Source: a bacterium
Lineage (GTDB): Bacteria > Chloroflexota > Dormibacteria > Aeolococcales > Bog-877
DNA length: 11,839 bases
Direction: 5' to 3'
NCBI GenBank assembly: GCA_021844355.1
Contig: JAKBTP010000186.1
Coordinates: 1-11,839, forward strand
Position numbers and translations under genes: made by a program. Shown one piece after another: positions 1 through 7,907 of this stretch; the stretch's first letter is position 1, and each line of letters opens with the position of its first letter. Below the pieces are notes generated by a model. It was not told the origin of the DNA. It saw only the letters and a program-made list of their open reading frames with translations, and searched no databases.

Positions 1-730
1 GCTCGTCCACCAGGCCGCCCCGGGCGACGTTGACCAGCGCCGACCCGTCGGCCATCAGCCGCAGCTCTGCCTCCCCGACCATCCCCCGGCTGCTGCCGGT
101 GAGCGGGGCCGCCAGCACCAGCGCGTCGGCGCCACGGCACGCCTCGGTGAGCCCCTCCGGGCCCACGACCGGCAGCCCGTGGGGCCCCCCACCCAACTCG
201 GGGTGGCGGCGCACCGCGACCACCTGCGCTCCGAGGGCCAGGGCCCGCCGAGCCACCTCGTTGCCGATCGCTCCCAGGCCGACCAGCACCACCCTGAGGT
301 CCCCCAGCTCCCTCAGGGGGACCGCCTCGAAGCGGCGCTGTCGCTGCAGCTCATCCAGGTGGGCCAGCCGCTTGCAGTGGTGCAGGAGGCAGGCCAAAAC
401 GAATTCGGCGATGGGAACCGCCACCACCCCGGCGGAGGTCGTGAGGGTCACCCCCGGGTGGCCCTCCAGCAGCGATCGCAGGTGGTCGATCCCGGCGCTC
501 ACCGTGTGTACCCAGCGCACCTCGGGGTGAGCCTTCAGCCCCGCCTCCAGGGGGTCCTCGGGCGATCCCTCAAGGCGCCCTCCGAAAAGGCGCCAGATGC
601 AGTCGAAGCGCCCCTCGCCCACCCCGGCCCCGGGCCCGACCAGCTCCACCCCCTGGTCCAGCCGGGCCAGCACCCCGGGATCGGGGGTGGGGCTGCGCCC
701 CACCACAAGACACCTCACCTTTGGGCGCAC
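1..730 (-). CDS. D-2-hydroxyacid dehydrogenase family protein, C-terminus cut by window edge
   Basis: NAD(P)-dependent dehydrogenase of the D-isomer specific 2-hydroxyacid family, reducing or oxidising 2-keto/2-hydroxy acids in the cytoplasm; the substrate cannot be read from sequence. About 243 residues are visible. An N-terminal substrate-domain part contains the SAGIDHL stretch near residues 78-84. The nucleotide-binding domain begins near residue 145 with the Rossmann motif GLGAIG (151-156). The family motif NVARGG with its conserved Arg lies at about 234-239, followed by LVDE at the window edge. The Glu and His of the catalytic site would lie beyond position 1. The GTG at 730 was chosen because GGAG stands 7 nt upstream; a second in-frame GTG at 718 is possible. 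The gene is divergent from sseA, with 98 nt between them. Family assignment is firm; the exact enzyme is unknown. Confidence 0.87.
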   Translation of the reverse strand, partial: MRPKVRCLVVGRSPTPDPGVLARLDQGVELVGPGAGVGEGRFDCIWRLFGGRLEGSPEDPLEAGLKAHPEVRWVHTVSAGIDHLRSLLEGHPGVTLTTSAGVVAVPIAEFVLACLLHHCKRLAHLDELQRQRRFEAVPLRELGDLRVVLVGLGAIGNEVARRALALGAQVVAVRRHPELGGGPHGLPVVGPEGLTEACRGADALVLAAPLTGSSRGMVGEAELRLMADGSALVNVARGGLVDE

Positions 731-750
731 CGGTCCGCTCCAGTCAGGGT

Positions 751-775
751 GCGACGGCCGACCGCGGCCGGTCGC
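751..775. other. Strong hairpin in the divergent intergenic region
   Basis: GCGAC at 751-755 pairs with GTCGC at 771-775, and GGCCG at 756-760 pairs with CGGCC at 765-769. This leaves one bulged G and a 4-nt loop ACCG. The 10-bp GC-only stem falls in the 5' leader of the minus-strand dehydrogenase gene and upstream of the sseA promoter. It may be a leader structure, a protein site or chance in GC-rich DNA; no T-run follows on either strand. Confidence 0.35.
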
Positions 776-816
776 GCTCCCTTCCGGCTGAATCCTTCCG
801 TACGGCCCACTTCAGG

Positions 817-828
817 CATTATGTCGCC
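817..828 (+). promoter_or_regulatory. Probable leaderless promoter of sseA
   Basis: CATTAT at 817-822 resembles a -10 box and is followed after exactly 6 nt by the ATG at 829, so transcription would begin at or next to the start codon. No Shine-Dalgarno sequence precedes this ATG, which fits a leaderless mRNA. No convincing -35 was found at 16-18 bp spacing. The same geometry occurs at the regulator gene (4510-4522). The complementary strand reads CATAAT and could serve the divergent dehydrogenase gene. Confidence 0.45.
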
Positions 829-1665
829 ATGCCGGAGACTCCCCAGCCCCTAGTGCAGCCGGACCAGCTCATCCGGCACCTGGGTGCGCCGGATCTGGTG
901 GTGCTGGACGCGCGCTGGTCTTTGGAGCGGGGCGCGGAACGCCGGGCCTACCTCGCCGGGCACATCCCCGGCGCGGAGTTCGTCGACCTGGACCAGGAGC
1001 TCGCCGCACCCGCGGGCCCGCGAGGTCGCCACCCCCTCCCCCCGGTGGAGAGCTTCGCCGCCGGCATGCGCCGCCACGGGGTCAGCGCCTCGAGCCAGGT
1101 GGTGGTGTACGACGAGGTCACCGGAGCCGCGGCCCGGGCCTGGTGGATGCTCCGCGCCGCGGGCCACCGCCGGGTGGCGGTCCTGGACGGCGGCCTCCAG
1201 GCCTATCTGGAGGCGGGGGGGAGGCTCACGTCTGAGCTGCCCGCCCCCCGGTCCGGCGACTTCCAGGCCACCGGGTTCGAGAGCTGGGTGGGGGCGGACG
1301 GCCTCGAGACCTGCCGGGATCAGGGAACGCTGGTGGTGGACGCGCGGGCGAGGGGGCGCTACCTGGGGCAGCCGAACCCGCTCGACCCCCGGCCCGGGCA
1401 CATCCCGGGGGCGGTGAGCCTCCCCTGGACCGACCTCTTCGACCGGGGTCGGCTCCGCCCAGCGGCCGAGGTCCGCCGCCTGCTGGGGGAATCCGGAGCC
1501 GGTGACCGTCCCGTGGTGGTGTACTGCGGCTCCGGGGTCACCGCCTGTGCGGTGCTCCTCGCCCTGGAGGTGGCCGGAGGTGGACCGGGACGGCTCTACC
1601 CGGGCTCCTGGAGCGAATGGGCGGCGGACCCCAGCCGGCCGGTGCAGAACCCGGCGGCCGGCTGA
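829..1665 (+). CDS. sseA: Two-domain rhodanese / 3-mercaptopyruvate or thiosulfate sulfurtransferase
   Basis: Cytoplasmic sulfurtransferase of 278 aa that moves sulfane sulfur from thiosulfate or 3-mercaptopyruvate to a thiophilic acceptor through a cysteine persulfide. Two rhodanese folds are visible. The N-terminal one (about 8-130) has the DARW and GHIPGA signatures but no active-site cysteine, as is normal for this family. The C-terminal one (about 155-265) carries a DARARGRY segment and the active-site loop CGSGVTAC with Cys233. The length is usual for SseA/TST proteins. The loop CGSGVTA is closer to thiosulfate:cyanide sulfurtransferases than to the mercaptopyruvate type, but substrate preference is not certain. 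The ATG at 829 was preferred over longer in-frame starts because family homology begins just after it and a -10-like box lies 6 nt upstream. The gene converges on the YdfG-like dehydrogenase gene. Confidence 0.92.
   Translation: MPETPQPLVQPDQLIRHLGAPDLVVLDARWSLERGAERRAYLAGHIPGAEFVDLDQELAAPAGPRGRHPLPPVESFAAGMRRHGVSASSQVVVYDEVTGAAARAWWMLRAAGHRRVAVLDGGLQAYLEAGGRLTSELPAPRSGDFQATGFESWVGADGLETCRDQGTLVVDARARGRYLGQPNPLDPRPGHIPGAVSLPWTDLFDRGRLRPAAEVRRLLGESGAGDRPVVVYCGSGVTACAVLLALEVAGGGPGRLYPGSWSEWAADPSRPVQNPAAG
1632..1664. terminator. Candidate bidirectional terminator hairpin at convergent gene ends
   Basis: CAGCCGGCCG at 1632-1641 and CGGCCGGCTG at 1655-1664 form a perfect 10-bp stem with a 13-nt loop. 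The hairpin overlaps the sseA stop codon (1663-1665) and lies only 7 nt from the convergent dehydrogenase stop at 1672. No T-tract follows on either strand, so it would be a U-less terminator or mRNA 3'-end stabiliser of the kind proposed for high-GC bacteria. The position at a convergent junction supports the call; function is not shown. Confidence 0.45.
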
Positions 1666-1671
1666 GACGCC

Positions 1672-2421
1672 CTACTCCCTCCGGGCCACCTTGTGGCTCG
1701 CGGCCTGCTGGACCGGGCGCATCACGATCTGGTCGAGGTCCACATGCGGCGGCCGGGTGGCGGCGAAGGCCACCACGTCCGCGACGTCGGCTGCGGTTAG
1801 TGCCTCGACCCCTCGGTACACCTGAGCGGCACGCCCCGCGTCTCCCCGGAAGCGGTTCAGGGAGAAGTCCGTCTCCACCATCCCCGGGCAGACCTCGGTG
1901 ACCCTGATGGGGCGCCCCGCCAGCTCCAGGCGGAGGGTCCGGGAGATGGCGTGGACGGCATGCTTGGCGGAGGTGTAGCCGGCCCCGCCCTCGTACACCT
2001 CGAAAGCGGCGGTGGAGGAGATGTTCACCACGATCCCCCTGCCGGAGCGCTCCAGGGCGGGGATCAGCTGCCGGGTCATCGCCACCAGCCCGAGGACGTT
2101 GACCTCCCACATCCAGCGCCAGTCCTCGAGCGGCGCTGCCTCGACCGGGTCCAGCCCCCGGGCGCCGCCGGCGTTGTTGACCAGCACCGCCAGCTCCTCC
2201 ACCCCCTGGCAGAATTCCGTCACGCTGTCCTGGTCGGCCACGTCCAGGTGGCGCCAACTGGCGCCCAGCTCGGCGGCCAGCGGCGCCAGGAGTCCGACCC
2301 GGCGCGCCCCCAGGAGCAGGTCGAATCCCTCGGCGCTCAGCCGGCGCGCCACCGCCTCTCCGATCCCCGAGCTGGCCCCGGTGACCACCGCCAGCGGGCG
2401 GCCCTGCTTCCCGTTCACCAT
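1672..2421 (-). CDS. YdfG-like short-chain dehydrogenase/reductase (NADP-dependent 3-hydroxy acid type)
   Basis: Classical short-chain dehydrogenase of 249 aa. The cofactor motif TGASSGIG is at 14-21, and Arg40/Arg41 after the second strand suggest NADP(H). DV at 60-61 and NNAG at 82-85 are present. The catalytic set is Asn108, Ser136, Tyr149 and Lys153. The C-terminal half follows the pattern of E. coli YdfG, including the RFRGD segment after the PGMVETDF loop and the ALTAADVADVV helix. YdfG-type enzymes oxidise L-serine and other 3-hydroxy acids and also reduce malonic semialdehyde or similar carbonyls. The start follows the yyaL-like stop by 3 nt, with GGGAGG inside the preceding gene serving as ribosome-binding site, so the two genes are co-transcribed and probably translationally coupled. 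The physiological substrate is not settled. Confidence 0.9.
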   Translation of the reverse strand: MVNGKQGRPLAVVTGASSGIGEAVARRLSAEGFDLLLGARRVGLLAPLAAELGASWRHLDVADQDSVTEFCQGVEELAVLVNNAGGARGLDPVEAAPLEDWRWMWEVNVLGLVAMTRQLIPALERSGRGIVVNISSTAAFEVYEGGAGYTSAKHAVHAISRTLRLELAGRPIRVTEVCPGMVETDFSLNRFRGDAGRAAQVYRGVEALTAADVADVVAFAATRPPHVDLDQIVMRPVQQAASHKVARRE

Positions 2422-2424
2422 CCG

Positions 2425-4434
<2,010 letters not shown>

Positions 4435-4475
4435 GGCCTCAAGGTAGCGCGGTGCAGCACTGACGATCCGGCTCT

Positions 4476-4483
4476 CTCCTTCC
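4476..4483 (-). promoter_or_regulatory. Strong Shine-Dalgarno-like sequence without a matching canonical start
   Basis: On the minus strand this reads GGAAGGAG, the best ribosome-binding sequence in the divergent region. At a normal distance (8 nt) the codon in the frame of the YyaL-like gene is ATC at 4467, not ATG, GTG or TTG. The next GTG at 4460 is out of frame and too far (15 nt). The family-supported GTG is at 4434. Confidence 0.4.
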
Positions 4484-4489
4484 CGAGGT

Positions 4490-4521
4490 TTGCCACTACA
4501 GCTGTCGTGTATAATCGGCTC
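4490..4521 (+). promoter_or_regulatory. Leaderless sigma-70/SigA-type promoter of the redox-cluster operon
   Basis: A consensus TATAAT at 4510-4515 is followed by 6 nt and the ATG at 4522, so the first transcribed base would coincide with the start codon or nearly so. TTGCCA at 4490-4495 resembles a -35, but its 14-bp spacing is short, which could make the promoter weak unless an activator helps. There is no Shine-Dalgarno before the ATG. The reverse strand of the same region reads TATACA (4508-4513) and may be the -10 for the divergent YyaL-like gene. Confidence 0.7.
4494..4509. promoter_or_regulatory. 16-bp near-palindrome, probable operator of the winged-helix regulator
   Basis: CACTACAG at 4494-4501 and CTGTCGTG at 4502-4509 form an inverted repeat matching in 7 of 8 positions with no spacer. 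It abuts the TATAAT box at 4510, placing it between the -35 and -10 regions of the regulator promoter. On the other strand it lies next to the likely -10 of the YyaL-like gene. A dimeric winged-helix protein bound here would block the forward promoter, so autoregulation is likely, possibly with control of both directions. Direct evidence is the repeat only. Confidence 0.55.
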
Positions 4522-5208
4522 ATGAGTATGGCCACCACCTCTCTGAGGGCCCACAGGGCCCTCTCCGACTGGACCCGGGTCACTCTCCTCGAGGAGCTGA
4601 GGCAGGCTCCGAGCCCGCTCGACGCCCAGGAGCTGGCCGAGCGGGCGGGGATCCACGTCAACACGGTGCGGTTCCACCTGGAGGTGCTGACCCGCGCCGG
4701 CCTGGTGGTCTCCGAAGTGGAGCGCCGGTCGCGCAGGGGCAGGCCCCGCCGGCTGTGGCGGGCGACCGCGGATGCCGGGCCAGAGGCTGGCTACCGGATG
4801 CTGGCCGAGGCGCTGGCGGGCTACCTGGAGCACAGCGCCCCCGATGCCGAGCAGCTCGGGCTGCAGATCGGGTCGGCGTGGGGCGCCCGACTGGTGCGCG
4901 CCGATGGCGCCGAGGTGGAGGGGGGGTTGCACCGCGTCCTGGGGCTGCTGGCTCGCCTGGGGTTCAGCCCGGAGCTGGCCGAGGTCGGTGGCCGTAGCCG
5001 GATCAACCTCCACCACTGCCCATTCCTGGAGGTGGCCAGCGGGAATCGCCGGCTGGTCTGCTCCGCCCACCTGGGGCTGCTGCGCGGAGCGCTCGCGGAA
5101 GTTGGGGCGCCGGTGACGGTATCCGACCTTGAGCCGCTGGTGGAGCCCTCGCTCTGCGTAGCTCACCTCTCCCAGGGCCGGCCGGCCGCCAGGTCGGCAG
5201 AGGGATGA
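4522..5208 (+). CDS. Winged-helix transcriptional regulator with SufR-like C-terminal cysteines (COG2345 type)
   Basis: DNA-binding regulator of 228 aa. The N-terminal winged helix spans about 15-80, with a recognition helix around INVNTVR-type residues 44-56 (here IHVNTVRFHL) and a basic wing RRSRRGRPRR at 68-77. The C-terminal half has an HHCPF motif with Cys166, a VCSAHL motif with Cys180 and an SLCVAHL motif with Cys212, spaced C-x13-C-x31-C. Histidines adjoin each cysteine (165, 183, 215). SufR and relatives bind an Fe-S cluster through C-terminal cysteines and repress Fe-S assembly genes; three cysteines plus a non-Cys ligand could do the same here. It heads the operon, its ATGA overlap couples it to the SufT-like gene, and a near-palindrome sits in its promoter. 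A second ATG at 4528 is an alternative start. Regulator role is confident; the signal (Fe-S status, NO or O2) is inferred. Confidence 0.85.
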   Translation: MSMATTSLRAHRALSDWTRVTLLEELRQAPSPLDAQELAERAGIHVNTVRFHLEVLTRAGLVVSEVERRSRRGRPRRLWRATADAGPEAGYRMLAEALAGYLEHSAPDAEQLGLQIGSAWGARLVRADGAEVEGGLHRVLGLLARLGFSPELAEVGGRSRINLHHCPFLEVASGNRRLVCSAHLGLLRGALAEVGAPVTVSDLEPLVEPSLCVAHLSQGRPAARSAEG

Positions 5209-5537
5209 GCCAGGTCATGGCCGGGCTGCTCGGCGACTCGGCCATCGAGCAGGAGGCGTGGCAGCGGCTGCAGGAGGTGTACGACCCGGAGCTGGGCATC
5301 GATCTCGTGAACCTGGGGCTCGTGTACGGCCTCCGGGTCCACGACGGCTCGGTGCTGGTGGCGATGACGCTGACCACCCCGGGCTGTCCCATGGGCGGCA
5401 GCATCCCCGACCAGGTCCGGTTTCAGCTGGAGGCGGTCCCCGGGGTGCGGGCGGTCGAGGTGGCGTTGGTATGGGAGCCCCCGTGGGAACCGGACATGAT
5501 GAGTCCCGCTGCCAAGCGGGCCCTCGGCTGGAGCTGA
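5205..5537 (+). CDS. MIP18/DUF59 family Fe-S cluster assembly protein (SufT-like)
   Basis: Small cytoplasmic protein of 110 aa made almost entirely of a MIP18 (DUF59) domain. The hallmark DPELGIDLVNLGLVY is at 27-41, and LTTPGCP contains the conserved Cys61. The C-terminal tail WEPPWEPDMMSPAAKRALGW is characteristic of the stand-alone type. Relatives (SufT, the domain in PaaD, eukaryotic CIA2/MIP18) help mature Fe-S proteins. Next to a SufR-like regulator and upstream of Rieske and ferredoxin genes, it probably serves cluster insertion or repair under stress. Its ATG overlaps the regulator stop (ATGA at 5205-5208). Confidence 0.92.
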   Translation: MSQVMAGLLGDSAIEQEAWQRLQEVYDPELGIDLVNLGLVYGLRVHDGSVLVAMTLTTPGCPMGGSIPDQVRFQLEAVPGVRAVEVALVWEPPWEPDMMSPAAKRALGWS

Positions 5538-5780
5538 GTGCCGATGGCCCTGCTGGACGTGCGCGACCTGATGGCGAGCGGTGAGGAGCCGTTCGCGGCC
5601 ATCATGGCCGCGGTGGCGGCGCTCAGCCCGGGTGAGCGCCTGGAGCTGGTGGCCCCGCTGGACCCTGTCCCCCTGTACTCGGTGCTGGAGGCGCGGGGCT
5701 ATCGCCACCTGACCGAGGACCTGGGCGGGGGGGACTTCAAGGTGGTCTTCAGCCCATCGGACGTGCCAACCGATGGGTGA
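5538..5780 (+). CDS. Stand-alone DUF2249 domain protein
   Basis: Protein of 80 aa consisting of one DUF2249 domain. It opens with LDVRDL, continues with EEPFAAIM and a GERLELVAPLDPVPL segment, then VLEARGY, and ends in a beta strand FKVVFS. This is the usual order LDxR...PF..I..A...L..G..L.L..P..P.PL..VL...G. DUF2249 has no proven function; it often occurs beside hemerythrin and denitrification genes. The GTG at 5538 directly follows the preceding stop, with GGAG 4 nt before it; ATG at 5544 (10-nt spacing) is equally possible. It overlaps the cupin-hemerythrin gene by 8 nt. A second DUF2249 domain occurs fused to OsmC in this operon. Confidence 0.82.
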   Translation: MPMALLDVRDLMASGEEPFAAIMAAVAALSPGERLELVAPLDPVPLYSVLEARGYRHLTEDLGGGDFKVVFSPSDVPTDG

Positions 5781-6687
5781 GGCGCCGACTGCCGGGGTGG
5801 TGGTGGTCCGAGCTGGGGAGGTCCGTTCCGGTGAGGGCCCGGTCGCTCGAACCCTGATTGAGTCCCCCACCCTCAGGGTGGTCCTGCTGGAGCTGACACC
5901 AGAGCGGGAGCTGCCTCCGCACCGTCCCCCATCACATCTCTTCCTCTCGATCCTGGACGGCATCGGTGAGCTGCTCGCCGGTGACGCCATCTTGTGGCTG
6001 TCGCCCGGCGACGTGGCGGTGGTGCCGGGTGGGACCGTCCGGGGCCTGCGCTGCCCGGAGGGCCGGTTGGTGGCGCTCGCGGTCGTGACCCCACCACCCG
6101 CCCCTGAGGACCATCGCCAGGAACCGGGACTCACCTGGCCGGAGCAGGGCCAGGGCCCTGACCCGGCGGAGGTGATCCGGCAGGAGCACCGGGGGCTGAT
6201 GGACGGGGTGGCGAGCCTCGTCCATCTGGCGCGCACGGCGTCCGGCACCGACCCTTCGGAGCTGGGCCCGGCCCTCAGGGCGGCCACCCACTTTCTGGAG
6301 CACGAGCTCCTCCCCCATGCCCGGGCTGAGGAGCGGCTCATCTACCCCCAGGTGGAGCGGGTGCTGCGGGCCTGCGGCGGCGCCACCGCGACCATGGAGT
6401 ACGACCACCGGCGCCTTCAGGCGCTCACCACCGAGCTGGCGGGCGCCATCTCCGCGGCCGGTGCCGACGGCGCCGGAGAGCTGCTGCAGCAGCTGGCGAC
6501 AACCGTGCAGCTGCACTTTGACAAGGAGGAGGAGCTGTACCTGCCCCTGCTGGGTCGGCTCGGCCGGGACGACCGGGAGGAGCTGGTTCGAAGCCTGGTC
6601 GGGGGGCCTTCAGGGGCGGCGGAGAGCTCGGGCCCGGCGGTCAGTGACCAGCAAGGAACACGGGAGATGAAGAATGGACGATCTTGA
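5773..6687 (+). CDS. Cupin-hemerythrin fusion protein
   Basis: Protein of 304 aa with two domains. Residues about 25-108 form a single cupin barrel: LPPHRPPSH with His50 and His55, then GIGELLAGD and SPGDVAVVPGG. Residues about 130-275 form a hemerythrin HHE four-helix bundle with likely di-iron ligands His139, His173, His177, Glu187 (from ARAEERLIYP), His212 and His248 with Glu252/253. Hemerythrin domains bind O2, NO or peroxide and may act in sensing, storage or repair of iron centres. The cupin could bind a metal or a small ligand, but only part of the usual metal-ligand set is evident. The C-terminal ~35 residues are low complexity. The gene overlaps its neighbours at both ends (8 and 14 nt), so it is cotranslated with DUF2249 and OsmC proteins. 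No signal peptide is seen; a cytoplasmic location is expected. Confidence 0.88.
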   Translation: MGEAPTAGVVVVRAGEVRSGEGPVARTLIESPTLRVVLLELTPERELPPHRPPSHLFLSILDGIGELLAGDAILWLSPGDVAVVPGGTVRGLRCPEGRLVALAVVTPPPAPEDHRQEPGLTWPEQGQGPDPAEVIRQEHRGLMDGVASLVHLARTASGTDPSELGPALRAATHFLEHELLPHARAEERLIYPQVERVLRACGGATATMEYDHRRLQALTTELAGAISAAGADGAGELLQQLATTVQLHFDKEEELYLPLLGRLGRDDREELVRSLVGGPSGAAESSGPAVSDQQGTREMKNGRS

Positions 6688-7345
6688 GTTCGAAGTGACT
6701 ACCAGATGGTCGGGCACGGGGCGGGAGGCCCTGGGAACGGTCGAGACCGGCGACCAGGTCCTGGCGTGGTCCGTACCCGCCGGGATGGGCGGTCGCGGTG
6801 AGGGGAGCAGCCCGGAGGAGCTCCTGGCCAGCGCCATCGCCACCTGCTACACCGGCACCCTAAGCTCGCTGCTGACCCGTGACGGGCTGCGGTGGGAGAA
6901 GGTCCAGGTGAGGATGCGGGAGAGGGTCGAGGGCCAGCCGATGCGCATCGCCGAGCTGGTGGTGACCCCCGAGGTGCTGGGCGGGGAGCCGGATCGGCAG
7001 GACGCCTATCAGGCTGCCGCCAACCTGGCCCGGGAGCGCTGCTTCATCGGTAGGCATCTGCGGCCAGAGGTGCAGTATCGGGTGGGGACCGTCTCGGTGC
7101 AGCCCCCGGTGGCGACCGGTGACGAGCTGGACGTTCGCACCCTGCCGCCGGCCCAGCGCCATCAGTTGATCTTCTCCACGATCGACAGGCTGGGTGAAGG
7201 GAGGCAGCTGACGCTGGTCAACGACCACGATCCACTGCCCCTGCGCTACCAGCTCGAGGCCACGCGGGGCGAGGCGTTCAGCTGGGAGTACCTGGAAGAG
7301 GGCCCGAAGACCTGGAGGGTCCGGATCGGGCGCCGGGCCGGGTGA
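6674..7345 (+). CDS. OsmC-DUF2249 fusion protein
   Basis: Protein of 223 aa. Residues 1-142 form an OsmC/Ohr-like domain with both reactive cysteines in place: Cys58 in LASAIATCYTG and Cys123 in ARERCFIG. OsmC/Ohr proteins reduce organic hydroperoxides with such a cysteine pair. Residues about 150-218 are a DUF2249 domain opening with ELDVRTLPPAQRH and containing the diagnostic LVNDHDPLPLRYQL. Joining a thiol peroxidase-like fold to DUF2249 suggests the two act on a shared thiol or sulfur substrate, but this is inference. The start ATG lies inside the end of the cupin-hemerythrin gene (14-nt overlap) behind a GGGAG sequence. The stop overlaps the next GTG (GTGA). Confidence in both domains is high. 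Confidence 0.88.
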   Translation: MDDLEFEVTTRWSGTGREALGTVETGDQVLAWSVPAGMGGRGEGSSPEELLASAIATCYTGTLSSLLTRDGLRWEKVQVRMRERVEGQPMRIAELVVTPEVLGGEPDRQDAYQAAANLARERCFIGRHLRPEVQYRVGTVSVQPPVATGDELDVRTLPPAQRHQLIFSTIDRLGEGRQLTLVNDHDPLPLRYQLEATRGEAFSWEYLEEGPKTWRVRIGRRAG

Positions 7346-7554
7346 CGACCACGGCCAGTCTGAGCAGGCTCCTGGACCGGGCCCTTCGCGAACTCGGCGC
7401 GGCCGGACGGAGCGAGAGCGCGTGCCGGATCGCGGCCCAGGCCTACGCACTTCTCGAGAGGCAGGACCCGGCGGCCGCGGAGCGCTTCACCGGCACGCTC
7501 CATCACCTCACGTGCGCGCCGCCTCCGGGGGCCGGTGATGTCCGCCCCAGCTGA
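7342..7554 (+). CDS. Unrecognised 70-aa protein between OsmC-DUF2249 and Rieske genes
   Basis: Small protein starting at a GTG that overlaps the previous stop by 4 nt and ending inside the Rieske gene. It is mostly helical: LSRLLDRALRELG, then SACRIAAQAYALLE, then DPAAAERFTGTLHHL, followed by a Pro/Gly-rich tail. Two cysteines (in ACRIA and in LTCAPP) and paired histidines are present. No family was recognised. Coding is supported by GTGA coupling, by its exact fit between neighbours, and by an amphipathic helical pattern in a frame different from both adjacent genes. Function unknown; a small partner of the OsmC or Rieske protein is conceivable. Confidence 0.7.
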   Translation: MTTTASLSRLLDRALRELGAAGRSESACRIAAQAYALLERQDPAAAERFTGTLHHLTCAPPPGAGDVRPS

Positions 7555-7867
7555 GGTGGCCTCGCTGCGGGTTCCGACCCAAGCCCTGCCCGAGCCGGGG
7601 CTGCTCCGGGTCGAGGTCGGGGAGCTGGCCCTCTGCCTCGCCCGGACCGCAAGCGGCAACTGGTACGCGGTGGACGACACCTGCACCCATGAGGACTGCT
7701 CGCTGAGCGGGGGAGAGCTGGCCGGCGAGGCGGTCGAGTGCCCGTGCCACGGCTCCTGCTTCGACCTCGCCGGCGGGGATGTCCTGAACCTCCCGGCCGT
7801 GGTGCCGCTCCGGACCTACCCGACGCGGCTGGAACTGGATGCCGTGATCATCGAGGTGGCGGGATGA
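7538..7867 (+). CDS. Rieske [2Fe-2S] ferredoxin-type protein
   Basis: Soluble electron carrier of 109 aa with one Rieske domain. The ligand motifs are Cys49-Thr-His51 and Cys68-Pro-Cys-His71 (CTH and CPCHGSCFD), with further cysteines at 54, 70 and 74. DDTCTHEDCSLSGGEL before the first pair is typical of the small NirD-like or dioxygenase-ferredoxin type rather than the membrane-bound bc1 type, and there is no signal peptide or anchor helix. It may pass electrons to a redox enzyme of this cluster. ATG at 7538 has GGGGG 6 nt upstream; the adjacent GTG at 7535 is an alternative. It overlaps the 70-aa gene by 17 nt and precedes the ferredoxin gene by 40 nt. Confidence 0.92.
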   Translation: MSAPAEVASLRVPTQALPEPGLLRVEVGELALCLARTASGNWYAVDDTCTHEDCSLSGGELAGEAVECPCHGSCFDLAGGDVLNLPAVVPLRTYPTRLELDAVIIEVAG

Positions 7868-7907
7868 GGCGGGTCGGTCCCGATACGGAACCTGCGGAGG
7901 AACCACG

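Noticed and set aside
4435..5166. Upstream extension of the YyaL-like frame on the minus strand
   Set aside because: It is antisense to the regulator gene and family homology starts at 4434.
7868..7907. Possible internal promoter before the ferredoxin gene
   Set aside because: The 40-nt gap contains a good ribosome-binding site but no convincing -10/-35 pair.
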